From contig NZ_CP067102.1 in the NCBI RefSeq assembly GCF_016616885.1, forward strand, positions 5,546,501 to 5,610,500: DNA of 64,000 bases, given 5' to 3'. This DNA comes from Bradyrhizobium diazoefficiens. Lineage in GTDB: Bacteria > Pseudomonadota > Alphaproteobacteria > Rhizobiales > Xanthobacteraceae. The position numbers and the translations under genes were made by a program. The notes under the pieces are model-generated. The model saw only the letters and a program-made list of their open reading frames with translations, was not told the origin of the DNA and did not search any database. Of this stretch, positions 1-7,721 are shown one piece after another (position 1 is the first letter of the stretch; each line of letters opens with the position of its first letter).

Positions 1-811
1 AGATGCGGGGGCCGCTGAGCCGCACGCGAAGCGCGCCGGCCATGGCCGCCTCCGGCCAGCCGGCATTGGGCGAGCGATGGCGGCGCGCATCGCGCGTCAT
101 GCACGACAGCGCCTCGGATCGTTTTGGCGCGAGCACCACGAAGAGGAAGCCGGTCAAACGGGACGGAATGAAATTCGCGACATCGTCGATGCGCGCAGCC
201 GCCCAGCCAAAGGCTTCGTGCCGTTCGCTGCGATGGCCGATCATGGAATCCAGCGTATTGATCGCCTTGTAGCCCAAAATGCCGGGCAGGCCGAACAGCG
301 CGCCCCACAACACGGGTGCGACGATGCCGTCGGACGCGTTTTCTGCGAGGCTCTCGATGGCGGCGCGCGCGATGCCGGCTTCATCGAGCGCGGCGGGATC
401 GCGGCCGACGATGCGCGCGACCGCCTCGCGCGCGCTGGCGATGTCGCCGCCCTGCAGAGGATTCGCGACGGCGGCGACATGATCATGCAGCGAACGTAGC
501 GCCACCAGCGGCCAAGCGAGGACGCCGACCAGCGCGATCTGGATCCAGACCCAGGGAAATAAGAACTGAAGCAAGGATTGAAGCAGCCAACCAAGCGCGA
601 CCGCAAGCGCAATCACCAGAAGCGTGCCGGCGATGCCGGCAGCGCGGCGAAGCACCGGCGGGGCAGACGCGCGATTCCAGCCGGTATCGATGCCGGCGAT
701 CAGCCGGCCCAGCCAGGTCACGGGGTGGCCGATCCACGCGAACAGCGGTGAAGGCCAGCCCAGCAGGGCATCCACCGCCATCGCCACCACCATCGCGCCC
801 GCAAAACCCAC
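1..811 (-). CDS. cbiB: Adenosylcobinamide-phosphate synthase CbiB/CobD, 3' end outside window
   Basis: Integral membrane enzyme that joins the aminopropanol (phosphate) arm to adenosylcobyric acid, making adenosylcobinamide (phosphate) in B12 assembly. About 270 residues are visible and the C-terminus lies beyond base 1; family members are about 310-330 aa. Family blocks seen in order are HPVTWLGRLI near the N-terminus, then ESLAENASDGI, YKAINTLDSMIGH, DDVANFIPSRLTG and SPNAGWPEAAMAGAL. Hydrophobic segments alternate between them. The start is taken as GTG at 811 because AGGAG lies six bases upstream; an in-frame ATG at 793 has no such site. It is divergent from cobP-cobS-bluB, which act at the next steps of the same pathway. 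Truncation is due to the window edge only. Confidence 0.93.
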   Translation of the reverse strand, partial: MGFAGAMVVAMAVDALLGWPSPLFAWIGHPVTWLGRLIAGIDTGWNRASAPPVLRRAAGIAGTLLVIALAVALGWLLQSLLQFLFPWVWIQIALVGVLAWPLVALRSLHDHVAAVANPLQGGDIASAREAVARIVGRDPAALDEAGIARAAIESLAENASDGIVAPVLWGALFGLPGILGYKAINTLDSMIGHRSERHEAFGWAAARIDDVANFIPSRLTGFLFVVLAPKRSEALSCMTRDARRHRSPNAGWPEAAMAGALRVRLSGPRI

Positions 812-932
812 ACCCGTCTCCTGTCCTGCCCCTGTTGCGCAAAGCAAGCGGCGAGCGCAAGCCCCCGGGCGCCTGATTTCGGCTTTGTCTTTGGCCGCGA
901 TTGGTGATTAGTCAGGCCCACAGGAGATCTTT

Positions 933-1439
933 ATGGCCGTCATCTTGATCACGGGCGGAGCGCGATCGGGCAAGAGCGCCCACGCGGAGAAGCGCGCGCG
1001 CAGCTTTCCGGGCCGGCCCATCTACATCGCGACGGCCGAGGCGCTCGATGCCGAAATGGAGTCGCGCATCGCGAAGCATCGAGCCAAGCGCGCGGCGGTC
1101 GACTGGATTGAGCGGGAGGTACCGCTGGATCTCCTGCAGACGCTGATCGAAACCGATGGCGGTGGCCCAAGGCTCGTGGACTGCCTGACCTTGTGGCTCT
1201 CCAATATGATGCACGCGGGGCGCGACTGGGAACACGAGGTCACGAAACTCGCCGTCTTCCTCGGCGGCCAGAAAAGTCCGGTGGTTTTCGTCACCAACGA
1301 GGTCGGTCTCGGCATCGTGCCCGACAATGCGCTGGCGCGCAGCTATCGCGACGCCGCCGGCATCATGAACCAGATCATGGCGGCCGTCGCCAACGAGGTC
1401 GAGTTCGTGGTCGCCGGCCTGCCGATGAAGCTGAAATGA
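933..1439 (+). CDS. cobP: Bifunctional adenosylcobinamide kinase / adenosylcobinamide-phosphate guanylyltransferase
   Basis: Cytosolic enzyme (CobU in enterics, CobP in aerobic-pathway organisms) that phosphorylates adenosylcobinamide and then transfers GMP to give adenosylcobinamide-GDP. The 168-residue length is normal for the family. A Walker A loop GGARSGKS is at residues 8-15. His49, followed by Arg50 in the stretch IAKHR, matches the histidine that carries the guanylyl group in characterised CobU. VDCLTLWLSNM and the late FVTNEVGLGIVP block are also family signatures. A Shine-Dalgarno CAGGAG lies upstream of the ATG. The stop overlaps the next start by four bases (ATGA), so it is translationally coupled to cobS. 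Confidence 0.95.
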   Translation: MAVILITGGARSGKSAHAEKRARSFPGRPIYIATAEALDAEMESRIAKHRAKRAAVDWIEREVPLDLLQTLIETDGGGPRLVDCLTLWLSNMMHAGRDWEHEVTKLAVFLGGQKSPVVFVTNEVGLGIVPDNALARSYRDAAGIMNQIMAAVANEVEFVVAGLPMKLK

Positions 1440-2221
1440 CGCCGCGCGCCGACATTCTGAAAGACGTCGTCGCCGATCTCAGGATCGCGGCGTCCTTCGT
1501 CACGATCGTGCCGGTGGCATCCTCGAAGCCGGCCGGCGACGGTGACATCGCGCGCGCGACCTGGGCGCTGCCGATCGCGGGATTGCTGGTGGGCCTTGCA
1601 GGCGCCGTGGTCTACGCGCTTGCGAGCAAGCTCGGACTGGCACCAGGCATGGCCGCCCTGCTCGCGCTCGCCACAACGACCCTCATCACCGGCGCGCTGC
1701 ACGAAGACGGGCTTGCCGACACCGTCGACGGACTCGGCGGCGGGCAGACCCGCGAGCGCAAGCTCGAGATCATGCGCGACAGCCGGATCGGCAGCTATGG
1801 CGTCTGCGCGCTGATCCTGTCGTTCGGCCTGCGCTGGAGCGCGTTGATCGCAATCGCCGATCCATGGGCGGTGATGCTCGCTTTGTGCTCAGCCCACGCT
1901 GCGGCCCGCGCAGGCGTGCCGGCCTTCATGTCCTTGGTTACCCCGGCGCGTCCCGACGGGCTCTCCGCGCGCGCCGGATCGCCGCCGGGCCGCAGCGTGG
2001 CCATCGCCTTCGCTGTTGGAACGCTCGCCCTCGCCCTTGCGCTCGGACCGGCCAAGGCGCTGGTCGGCCTGGTCCTGCTGTCGCTCGCCGGGCTGATCCT
2101 GGCGCGGCTCGCCATCCGTCAGATCGGCGGACAGACCGGCGACATCCTCGGCGCTTTCGAGCAGATCGGCGAGATCCTGATCCTGCTGGTGGCCGCAGCC
2201 TTCCTTCGCGCGGGAGGATGA
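1436..2221 (+). CDS. cobS: Adenosylcobinamide-GDP ribazoletransferase (cobalamin synthase)
   Basis: Inner-membrane enzyme that condenses adenosylcobinamide-GDP with alpha-ribazole (or its phosphate) to give adenosylcobalamin (phosphate); called CobV in the Pseudomonas nomenclature. The protein is 261 aa. The hallmark acidic motif is at residues 89-103 (HEDGLADTVDGLGGG), and the rest is a series of hydrophobic helices, matching family size and layout. I chose the ATG at 1436, which overlaps the cobP stop, over an upstream in-frame start that would run deep into cobP. bluB follows four bases after the stop, so cobP-cobS-bluB form one operon covering nucleotide-loop assembly. Confidence 0.95.
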   Translation: MTPRADILKDVVADLRIAASFVTIVPVASSKPAGDGDIARATWALPIAGLLVGLAGAVVYALASKLGLAPGMAALLALATTTLITGALHEDGLADTVDGLGGGQTRERKLEIMRDSRIGSYGVCALILSFGLRWSALIAIADPWAVMLALCSAHAAARAGVPAFMSLVTPARPDGLSARAGSPPGRSVAIAFAVGTLALALALGPAKALVGLVLLSLAGLILARLAIRQIGGQTGDILGAFEQIGEILILLVAAAFLRAGG

Positions 2222-2224
2222 TCG

Positions 2225-2857
2225 ATGGTCGAGTTCGACGACGCCTTCCGCCGGCAATTGCGCGAGTTGTTCGTGTGGCGCCGCGACGTGCGCCGCTTTC
2301 GCAGCGATGCGCTGCCCGACGGCGCCGTGGAGCGGCTGATCGAGACGGCCTGCCTGTCGCCGTCGGTCGGCCTGAGCCAGCCGTGGCGCTTCGTCACCGT
2401 CGATGATGCGGCACGGCGCCGCGCCGTGGTCGACGATTTCAGGAGCTGCAACGCCGAGGCGCTGAATTGCTACTCCGGCGAACGCGCCGGCCGCTATGCC
2501 GCGCTAAAACTCTCGGGCCTCGAACAGGCACCTCGCCACCTCGCAGTATTCGCCGACAAGGCCAGCGACATCGGCCACGGCCTCGGCCGCGCGACCATGC
2601 CGGAGACGACGGAATATTCCGTGGTCGCGGCAATCACCGCGATGTGGCTCGCCGCGCGCGCCGAAGGCATCGGGCTTGGCTGGGTCTCCATCCTCAATCC
2701 GGAGCGCATCCACGGGGTGCTCGACGTACCCGCTTCCTGGAAATTCATCGCCTATCTCTGCATCGGCTATCCCGAGGCCGAGTGCGATCAGCCCGAGCTC
2801 GAGCGGGCGAAGTGGGAACACCGGCGGGGTGCGGACGAGTTTACACTGCGGCGCTAA
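2225..2857 (+). CDS. bluB: 5,6-dimethylbenzimidazole synthase BluB
   Basis: Flavin-dependent, oxygen-using enzyme of the nitroreductase fold that fragments reduced FMN to 5,6-dimethylbenzimidazole, the lower axial ligand of B12. The 210-residue protein begins with the family signature WRRDVRRF (residues about 18-25), followed by LIETACLSPSVGLSQPWRF, which contributes to FMN binding, and later GLGWVSILNPERI. Its place as last gene of a cobalamin operon agrees with the role and separates it from ordinary nitroreductases. Making its own lower ligand from flavin points to aerobic de novo cobalamin synthesis, as in other rhizobia. No clear terminator is visible after the stop. Confidence 0.95.
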   Translation: MVEFDDAFRRQLRELFVWRRDVRRFRSDALPDGAVERLIETACLSPSVGLSQPWRFVTVDDAARRRAVVDDFRSCNAEALNCYSGERAGRYAALKLSGLEQAPRHLAVFADKASDIGHGLGRATMPETTEYSVVAAITAMWLAARAEGIGLGWVSILNPERIHGVLDVPASWKFIAYLCIGYPEAECDQPELERAKWEHRRGADEFTLRR

Positions 2858-2929
2858 TTAGACGAGCAGACCTTTGCAACGCGTGCGGCGTAGACTGCTT
2901 TTGGACCCGTTGCGGACTAACCGCGGGGA

Positions 2930-2965
2930 CTCGTAGGATGGGTTGAGCTCTTGCGAAACCCATCG
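2930..2965 (+). repeat. REP-like palindrome, left copy
   Basis: Reads CTCGTAG, then arm GATGGGTT, a short loop, and arm AAACCCATC. It is the reverse complement of the copy at 3535-3570 except for one base in the loop. It lies 26 bases before the transposase ATG. Confidence 0.8.
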
Positions 2966-2991
2966 CACGTGTTTCGTGATAACGTCGTACC

Positions 2992-3525
2992 ATGACCGCC
3001 TACCGTCGCAACTTCGTTCCGGGTGGATGCTTCTTCTTCACCGTCAATCTGGCGGAGAGGAAGCTATCCTTGCTGACGGATCATGTCGAGCTGTTGCGCG
3101 TGGCGTTTCGTGAGACACGCCAACGCCACTCATTCACGATCGACGCCATCGTGGTGTCGCCCGATCACCTTCACACCGTATGGACACTACCTGAAGGTGA
3201 CGCCGATTTTGCGACGCGCTGGCAATTGATCAAGTCCGCCTTTTCGCGCCGCCTGGCGCGAAACGAACGAATGTCCCGAAGCCGCGCGGCAAAAGGTGAA
3301 CGGGGCATCTGGCAACGCAGATATTGGGAACATACTATTCGCGACGAAATCGATTTTGCCCGGCATGTCGACTATGTTCATATCAATCCGGTCAAGCACA
3401 GGCTCGTCGACCGTGTCGGCGATTGGGCGCCGTCCTCGTTTCATCGCCACGTAGAGCTTGGCAACTATCCTCCCGATTGGGCAGGCGATCAGTCAGATGA
3501 TGGCCGCGATTACGGCGAGCGATGA
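2992..3525 (+). CDS. REP-associated tyrosine transposase (RAYT, IS200-like Y1 fold)
   Basis: A 177-residue single-tyrosine HUH endonuclease, the class that nicks REP hairpins. The HUH motif is H59-L-H61 within SPDHLHTVW, preceded by a hydrophobic strand. The likely nucleophile is Tyr128 in VDYVHINPVKH, which is the usual RAYT C-terminal motif. GIWQRRYWEHTIRDE before it is also characteristic. The N-terminus YRRNFVPGGCFFFTVNL is typical of the family. The gene is intact and flanked at 10-26 bases by inverted copies of a palindrome. It is a single-gene unit between bluB and a LysR regulator and has no metabolic link to either. Confidence 0.9.
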   Translation: MTAYRRNFVPGGCFFFTVNLAERKLSLLTDHVELLRVAFRETRQRHSFTIDAIVVSPDHLHTVWTLPEGDADFATRWQLIKSAFSRRLARNERMSRSRAAKGERGIWQRRYWEHTIRDEIDFARHVDYVHINPVKHRLVDRVGDWAPSSFHRHVELGNYPPDWAGDQSDDGRDYGER

Positions 3526-3534
3526 TCGCGAAGA

Positions 3535-3570
3535 GATGGGTTTCGCAAGGGCTCAACCCATCCTACGAGC
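3535..3570 (-). repeat. REP-like palindrome, right copy
   Basis: Inverted copy of 2930-2965, beginning ten bases after the transposase stop. Arms GATGGGTTT and AACCCATC flank the loop, followed by CTACGAG. The remaining bases to 3629 show nothing recognisable. Confidence 0.8.
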
Positions 3571-3629
3571 TGGTCGGGCTAAGCAGACATCGGCCGGCTT
3601 GACACTTGACGAGACAGCGCCCCCCGGCC

Positions 3630-4541
3630 TCAGCGCGTCCCCACGCGCATCTCTTCTTCACGCCCAAACCGCTCCACCAGAAAATCGATAAACAGCCGCA
3701 CCTTCACCGACAGGTGCCGCGTCGGCGGATAGACTGCATAGAGCGCAAGCGGCGGCGCAGAATAATTGTCCAGCACCGTCCGCAACTCGCCCTTCCGCAA
3801 CGCATCCGCGGCAATGAACTCGGGCAGCAGCGCGAGCCCCCTGCCCTTGATCGCGACGTCGCGCAGCACCTCGGCATTGTTGACGCAGAGCGACCAGGCT
3901 GGCTGGATCCAGTGGTCGCCGTCGTGGCCTGTGAGCTTCCACTGATTGCCGGTGAGCAGGAAGCCGTAAGTGAGCGAGGCATGCTCGCGCAGATCCTGCG
4001 GATGCTTAGGCGTGCCGTGGCGCGCCAGATAATCCGGAGAGGCGCAGACCATGCGCGACACAGGCACGATCTTGCGCGCAATGAGGCTAGACGATTCCAG
4101 CTCCGCGATGCGCAAGGTCACGTCAAAACCGTCCTGGACGGGATCGAGCAGATCGTCGCTGAGCACGATCTGGAGCTGAAGCTCGGGATAGCGCGCCATG
4201 AAGTCGGCCAGCACGGGCCCGAGCCGCATGGTGCCGAACGACATCGGCGCGTTGACGCGCAACAGTCCCCGCGGCGCCGACTGGGCTTGCGACACCGCCT
4301 GATCGGCGGCCTCGATCTCCGAGAGGATGACGACGGCGCGCTCGAAATAGCGCTGGCCGTTCTCGGTCGGGCTCGCATGGCGGGTGGTCCGGTTCAAAAG
4401 CTGGACGCCAAGGCTCTCCTCGAGGTCGGCGATGTATTTGCTGATCGCCGAGCGCGACAGCCGCAATTGCCGGCCGGCTTCGGCAAAGCTGCCGCTTTCG
4501 ACCACTTTGACGAAGGCCCGGAGGCTGGCGACCTTATCCAA
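3630..4541 (-). CDS. LysR-family transcriptional regulator
   Basis: A 303-residue LysR-type regulator. The N-terminal winged helix-turn-helix covers about residues 1-60 (FVKVVESGSFAEAGRQLRLSRSAISKYIADLEESLG). A linker and a periplasmic-binding-protein-like effector domain (about 90-295) follow. It resembles the LysR subgroup with the RTTR and TENGQRYF motifs, often repressors of adjacent detoxification genes. It is divergent from the ring-cleaving dioxygenase and esterase genes with 129 bases between them, which is the standard layout for a LysR regulator and its target. The effector is unknown; a quinone or other electrophile is a guess from the target genes. Confidence 0.88.
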   Translation of the reverse strand: MDKVASLRAFVKVVESGSFAEAGRQLRLSRSAISKYIADLEESLGVQLLNRTTRHASPTENGQRYFERAVVILSEIEAADQAVSQAQSAPRGLLRVNAPMSFGTMRLGPVLADFMARYPELQLQIVLSDDLLDPVQDGFDVTLRIAELESSSLIARKIVPVSRMVCASPDYLARHGTPKHPQDLREHASLTYGFLLTGNQWKLTGHDGDHWIQPAWSLCVNNAEVLRDVAIKGRGLALLPEFIAADALRKGELRTVLDNYSAPPLALYAVYPPTRHLSVKVRLFIDFLVERFGREEEMRVGTR

Positions 4542-4573
4542 GGGCCAGGCCTCGCGACTGTTTCCAAATCGTA

Positions 4574-4611
4574 GACATAGATGTCATATTTGCATGGATT
4601 GTCTCCAATCC
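4574..4611. promoter_or_regulatory. Candidate LysR operator region between divergent genes
   Basis: Two short perfect palindromes lie in the 129-base divergent interval: GACAT-AG-ATGTC (4574-4585) and GGATTG-TCTC-CAATCC (4596-4611). Either could be the regulator's site. The placement midway between the two start codons supports this, but no binding consensus is known for this protein. Confidence 0.4.
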
Positions 4612-4670
4612 AAAGCGGAACGATATTTCCGTTCAGAGCAAGACCGCTCCCCGTACTCAGGAGGACGACA

Positions 4671-5609
4671 ATGTCTGGACTGCACCACGTCACCGCGATT
4701 GCCGGCGACCCCATCCGCAATTTCGGCTTCTACACCAGGGATCTCGGCCTGCGCTTCGTCAAGAAGACGGTCAATTTCGACGATCCCGGCACCTATCACT
4801 TCTATTACGGCGACGAGACCGGCCGCCCCGGCACCATCCTGACCTTCTTCCCCTGGGCCGGCGTCCCGGCCGGGCGGCGCGGCGTCGGCGAGACCCATCA
4901 GACCGCCTTCCGTGTGCCGCAGCGCTCACTCGGCTACTGGACGCAGCGCTTCATCGAGAAGGGCATCGCCTATGAGGCGCTTGAGAAGCGCTTCGGCGAA
5001 CCCGTGCTGCCGTTCACCGATCCGGATGGCATGGCGCTCGCGCTCGTCGGCATTCCCGACGCCGAGAACGAGCCCGGCTGGAGCAATGGCGACGTGCCGG
5101 CCGAGCATGCGATCCGCGGCTTCCACGGCGTGACCTTGCTGCTCGACAGCGCGGCGAAGACCGCCGCCGTCCTCACCGACGTGTTCGGCTTCAAGGAAGC
5201 GGGGCGCGAAGGCTCGGTGATCCGCTTCAAGGCGCCGGGCAATGCCGAAGGCAGCGTCGTCGACATCTACGAGGCCAAGGGCTTTCTGCGGGGACATCAG
5301 GGCGGCGGCTCGGTGCATCACATCGCCTTTCGCGCGGCAGATGATGCCGAGCAGGGCACGATGGCGCAAAAGCTCGTGAGCAACCACGGCCTGCACCCGA
5401 CCGAGCAGAAGGACCGCAACTACTTCCGCTCGATCTATTTCCGCGAGCCCGGCGGCGTGCTGTTCGAGATCGCGACCGACATCCCCGGCTTCGCCGTGGA
5501 CGAACCCGTCGCGACGCTCGGACGCGACCTGAAGCTGCCGAGCTTCCTCGAACAGCATCGCAAGCAGATCGAGGATGTGCTGCCGAATTTGGAAGAGACC
5601 GCGTCATGA
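4671..5609 (+). CDS. Ring-cleaving dioxygenase of the VOC superfamily (MhqO/MhqA-like)
   Basis: A 312-residue protein with two vicinal-oxygen-chelate modules (about residues 1-135 and 150-290), the length of the MhqO/MhqA class that opens hydroquinone-type rings. It begins SGLHHVTAIAGDP, and metal ligands are predicted as His5 or His6, His216 or His217 in SVHHIAFR, and Glu266 in LFEIATD. The ATG at 4671 has a CAGGAGG site six bases upstream, so a longer in-frame extension is rejected. It is translationally coupled (ATGA) to an MhqD-like esterase, the same pairing seen in the Bacillus MhqR regulon. The substrate is inferred from that parallel only. Confidence 0.85.
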   Translation: MSGLHHVTAIAGDPIRNFGFYTRDLGLRFVKKTVNFDDPGTYHFYYGDETGRPGTILTFFPWAGVPAGRRGVGETHQTAFRVPQRSLGYWTQRFIEKGIAYEALEKRFGEPVLPFTDPDGMALALVGIPDAENEPGWSNGDVPAEHAIRGFHGVTLLLDSAAKTAAVLTDVFGFKEAGREGSVIRFKAPGNAEGSVVDIYEAKGFLRGHQGGGSVHHIAFRAADDAEQGTMAQKLVSNHGLHPTEQKDRNYFRSIYFREPGGVLFEIATDIPGFAVDEPVATLGRDLKLPSFLEQHRKQIEDVLPNLEETAS

Positions 5610-6226
5610 CCGACTTCATCCATCGTTTCGAGCCCGCGCGCGACGAGGGCTCTCCGCCTCTCCTGTTGCTGCACGGTACCGGTGGCGACGAGAACGATCT
5701 GCTCGGGCTCGGCAGGATGATCTCGCCCGGCTCCGCCCTGCTCTCGCCGCGCGGTCGCGTGCTCGAGCACGGCATGCCGCGCTTCTTCCGCCGTCTCGCG
5801 GACGGCGTGTTCGACGAGGATGACGTGCGCCGCCGCGCGCTCGAGCTCGGCGATTTTGTCGCGGAAGCAAGGAAGCAACACGGCATCGCCGCACCGATTG
5901 CGGTCGGCTTCTCCAACGGCGCCAACATCGCAGCCTCGCTGTTGCTGCTGAAGCCGGACGTGCTCGCAGGCGCGATCCTGCTGCGTGCCATGGTGCCGCT
6001 GTCGGATCCACCCAAGGCTAACCTGGCAGGCAAGCCCGTTCTGCTGTTGTCCGGACAGGCTGACCCGATCGTGCCGGCGAGCAATTCGGCAAAGCTTGCG
6101 GCGCTGTTGTCGGAAGCAGGAGCGCGTGTCGACCACAAGGTCCTGCCGGCAGGACACCAACTGTCGCAGGCCGATTTGACGCTGGCCCGCAACTGGATCG
6201 GCAACGTCGACGCGAAAGCGGCTTAA
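5606..6226 (+). CDS. Alpha/beta-hydrolase, carboxylesterase of the MhqD/phospholipase type
   Basis: A cytosolic 206-residue serine hydrolase. The oxyanion-hole segment LLLHGTGGDEND is near residues 20-31. The nucleophile elbow is GFSNGA with Ser103. Asp153 (GQADPIVP) and His184 (PAGHQLS) complete the triad. The sequence and size fit the MhqD branch, which accompanies ring-cleaving dioxygenases in quinone resistance. The gene overlaps the dioxygenase stop by four bases, so the two are made together. A strong hairpin follows its stop. An alternative reading is a broad-specificity acyl esterase acting on the ring-cleavage product; the sequence cannot distinguish these. Confidence 0.85.
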   Translation: MTDFIHRFEPARDEGSPPLLLLHGTGGDENDLLGLGRMISPGSALLSPRGRVLEHGMPRFFRRLADGVFDEDDVRRRALELGDFVAEARKQHGIAAPIAVGFSNGANIAASLLLLKPDVLAGAILLRAMVPLSDPPKANLAGKPVLLLSGQADPIVPASNSAKLAALLSEAGARVDHKVLPAGHQLSQADLTLARNWIGNVDAKAA

Positions 6227-6232
6227 CAGATG

Positions 6233-6262
6233 GCGGCGCATCGTTTTCGAACGGTGCGCCGC
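6233..6262 (+). terminator. Terminator-like hairpin after the esterase gene
   Basis: A 13-base-pair stem with one G-U pair, GCGGCGCATCGTT paired with AACGGTGCGCCGC, capped by a TTCG tetraloop. It begins seven bases after the stop codon. There is no long T-run, so it may act as a stabilising or Rho-assisted end. Confidence 0.65.
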
Positions 6263-6266
6263 AGCT

Positions 6267-6419
6267 TCACTCGAACCAACCGCGCCGCTTGAACCAGATC
6301 AGCGGCAGCACGCCGCCGACCAGGGAATTGAAGTGTTCGAGAACAGCAAAACGTTGGATGAGCTTGCGGCTCGGATGCTGGAATGGTCCAGGAAGCAACT
6401 TTGAGTACGGCCAACGCAT
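6267..6419 (-). pseudogene. Remnant carrying the C-terminus of a CorA-type magnesium transporter
   Basis: An open frame of 50 codons whose last 20 or so residues read SLVGGVLPLIWFKRRGWFE, the end of the second transmembrane helix and the basic cytoplasmic tail of CorA-family transporters. The preceding residues (MRWPYSKLLPGPF...) do not look like CorA, and the GMN-containing segment is absent, so the remainder of the gene has been lost. It is best regarded as a deletion scar. The match is from memory of CorA tails; a search would settle it. Confidence 0.45.
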
Positions 6420-6434
6420 TTTTTTAAGCCGCGA

Positions 6435-7418
6435 TTAGTTTGATATGCGATCTGACTGCATTGGCATCGCACGCAAGGTTTGCAGCATGACGTCAGTCGC
6501 CACCCCGCTCGCGCACATGCCTTCGGCCGCTAGTCCAAAGTCAACGAGGCTATGATACGTCGGGCCTCGGGCCTTCGTGAGTGGGACAAGCCAAGCAGCA
6601 TGTCCATGCGATTTCAGTCCATTGAAATACAGTTCCTGCGTTGAAAACGGGATGTTGGAGTCACGCGGGTCGGAGATTAGGAATATCCTGCGCGCAGGTT
6701 GATCCGGTATTTGCTTCAAGGAATCATAAGGATCAAAAAAGACTTCCGTCTTCAAACGGCTGACCCATCCCCTCGCCCTCAATCGCGCGCGATACGCCGC
6801 AGCCGGCGAAGAAAGGACGACGCATTGAAGATCATTGCGCTGAGCAAGGAACTCTGCCGCAAGCGTCCCGCCTCCACTATGCCCTCCAAGCACCCAGCGG
6901 CCGATGTGATAGCGCGACTTCAAGGTATCGATTGCTGAGGCCATCAGCTTCGCTTCCAGCAGCGTGTGCCTGATGTCATAGTGCTTTCCCGCACTTCCAT
7001 ACGTGCCCGGCCTGGCCAGGAAAATGAACGGCACGCCGTATCGTCCGAATTGCCCTTGCGATTGTTCGATCATCGCTGCAACGCCCAGCCCTGCTTGGTG
7101 GCGCACGCCTTTAGGGCCGCCCATTACATCACCCGGCATCCAGACTTCCGCCAGCGGATTCTGTCCGTCTGCATTCAATCCTGCAGCGTAGTATCTGAGG
7201 CAATATCCGTTGCCCTCTACGCTCACCCCGACCGCCGTTTGACGCGCCTCCATCTCTTTGCAAGCCTCAGGCGAAATCTGCGTTCCGTTAATGACTTTGA
7301 CTGGATCGAACATCTCGTCGTCTGGCCGGGACTGGGCCAAAGCTCCCGACGAAATCAGGAGTAAATTTGCGCTCACAATCAAGGACATGAGGGCCGCGCT
7401 TCTCGCGGTTTTCAACAT
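6435..7418 (-). CDS. Secreted alpha/beta-hydrolase of unknown substrate
   Basis: A 327-residue exported protein. I place the start at the ATG at 7418, where CAGGA lies six bases upstream and a clear signal peptide follows (MLKTARSAALMSLIVSANLL, then a cleavage site near GALA-Q). The nucleophile elbow is GGHSGGG with Ser181. A Cys pair in the N-terminal third could form a disulfide in the periplasm. I do not recognise a named family; the fold assignment rests on the nucleophile elbow and on the surrounding strands (VPFIFLARPG, WVLGGHSGG). An in-frame ATG at 7424 is possible. The 42 extra upstream codons lack a signal-like sequence and were rejected. Confidence 0.75.
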   Translation of the reverse strand: MLKTARSAALMSLIVSANLLLISSGALAQSRPDDEMFDPVKVINGTQISPEACKEMEARQTAVGVSVEGNGYCLRYYAAGLNADGQNPLAEVWMPGDVMGGPKGVRHQAGLGVAAMIEQSQGQFGRYGVPFIFLARPGTYGSAGKHYDIRHTLLEAKLMASAIDTLKSRYHIGRWVLGGHSGGGTLAAEFLAQRNDLQCVVLSSPAAAYRARLRARGWVSRLKTEVFFDPYDSLKQIPDQPARRIFLISDPRDSNIPFSTQELYFNGLKSHGHAAWLVPLTKARGPTYHSLVDFGLAAEGMCASGVATDVMLQTLRAMPMQSDRISN

Positions 7419-7648
7419 TGCCATTCCTGCGTGTGCAACGGCGCTCGACTGGTGGCGCATTCTTGATGGCGTGCCTCGCCTAACATCGCAGCCTGTGTCG
7501 ACAATGCCATCATGCCAGTGTTTTGCCCGACGGGTCAACTGCAATTTCGGATTTACGAAATCAACCCGAACGGGCCGCGCAAGCCATTGAAAGAACTAGC
7601 CCCGGCTACTGTGCATGGGGTTGTTTTGCAGGTTTCGCTTTGATGCCG
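7419..7648. other. Upstream region of hydrolase gene and 3' exon of the group II intron
   Basis: No gene is seen. A short dyad, TTTCG-GATTTA-CGAAA, lies near 7545-7560 within GC-rich sequence that looks like a dispersed intergenic repeat, though this is only an impression. The intron ends at 7649. Confidence 0.4.
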
Positions 7649-7686
7649 ATCGGGTAGGAGGAAGCCTTGCGGCTTCCCCCTCCCAC

Positions 7687-7720
7687 ACCACCGTACGTAC
7701 GGTCCCGTATACGGCGGTTC
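7687..7720 (-). ncRNA. Group II intron domain V
   Basis: Exactly 34 nt. The minus strand reads GAACCGCCGTA, a central ACGGGACCGT hairpin, then ACGTACGGTGGT, so the two ends pair and the catalytic triad position holds CGC. It starts immediately after the maturase stop codon. The next bases form the domain VI stem (GGAAGCC with GGCTTCC). Confidence 0.85.
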
Positions 7721-7721
7721 G

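Larger units (their letters stand above)
2930..3570 (+). mobile_element. RAYT-REP unit: transposase gene bracketed by inverted palindromic repeats
   Basis: The tyrosine transposase gene at 2992-3525 sits between two copies, in opposite orientation, of one roughly 36-base sequence (2930-2965 and 3535-3570). They differ at one position in the shared core. Each copy is itself a hairpin with arms GATGGGTT and AACCCATC. This is the arrangement expected of a REP-associated tyrosine transposase and its substrate. No target duplication was looked for, since HUH transposases do not make one. Confidence 0.75.

Noticed and set aside
812..932. Possible cobalamin riboswitch between cbiB and cobP
   Set aside because: The interval is only 121 bases, and no B12 box (GCCACTG) or the other conserved cobalamin riboswitch blocks were seen on either strand.
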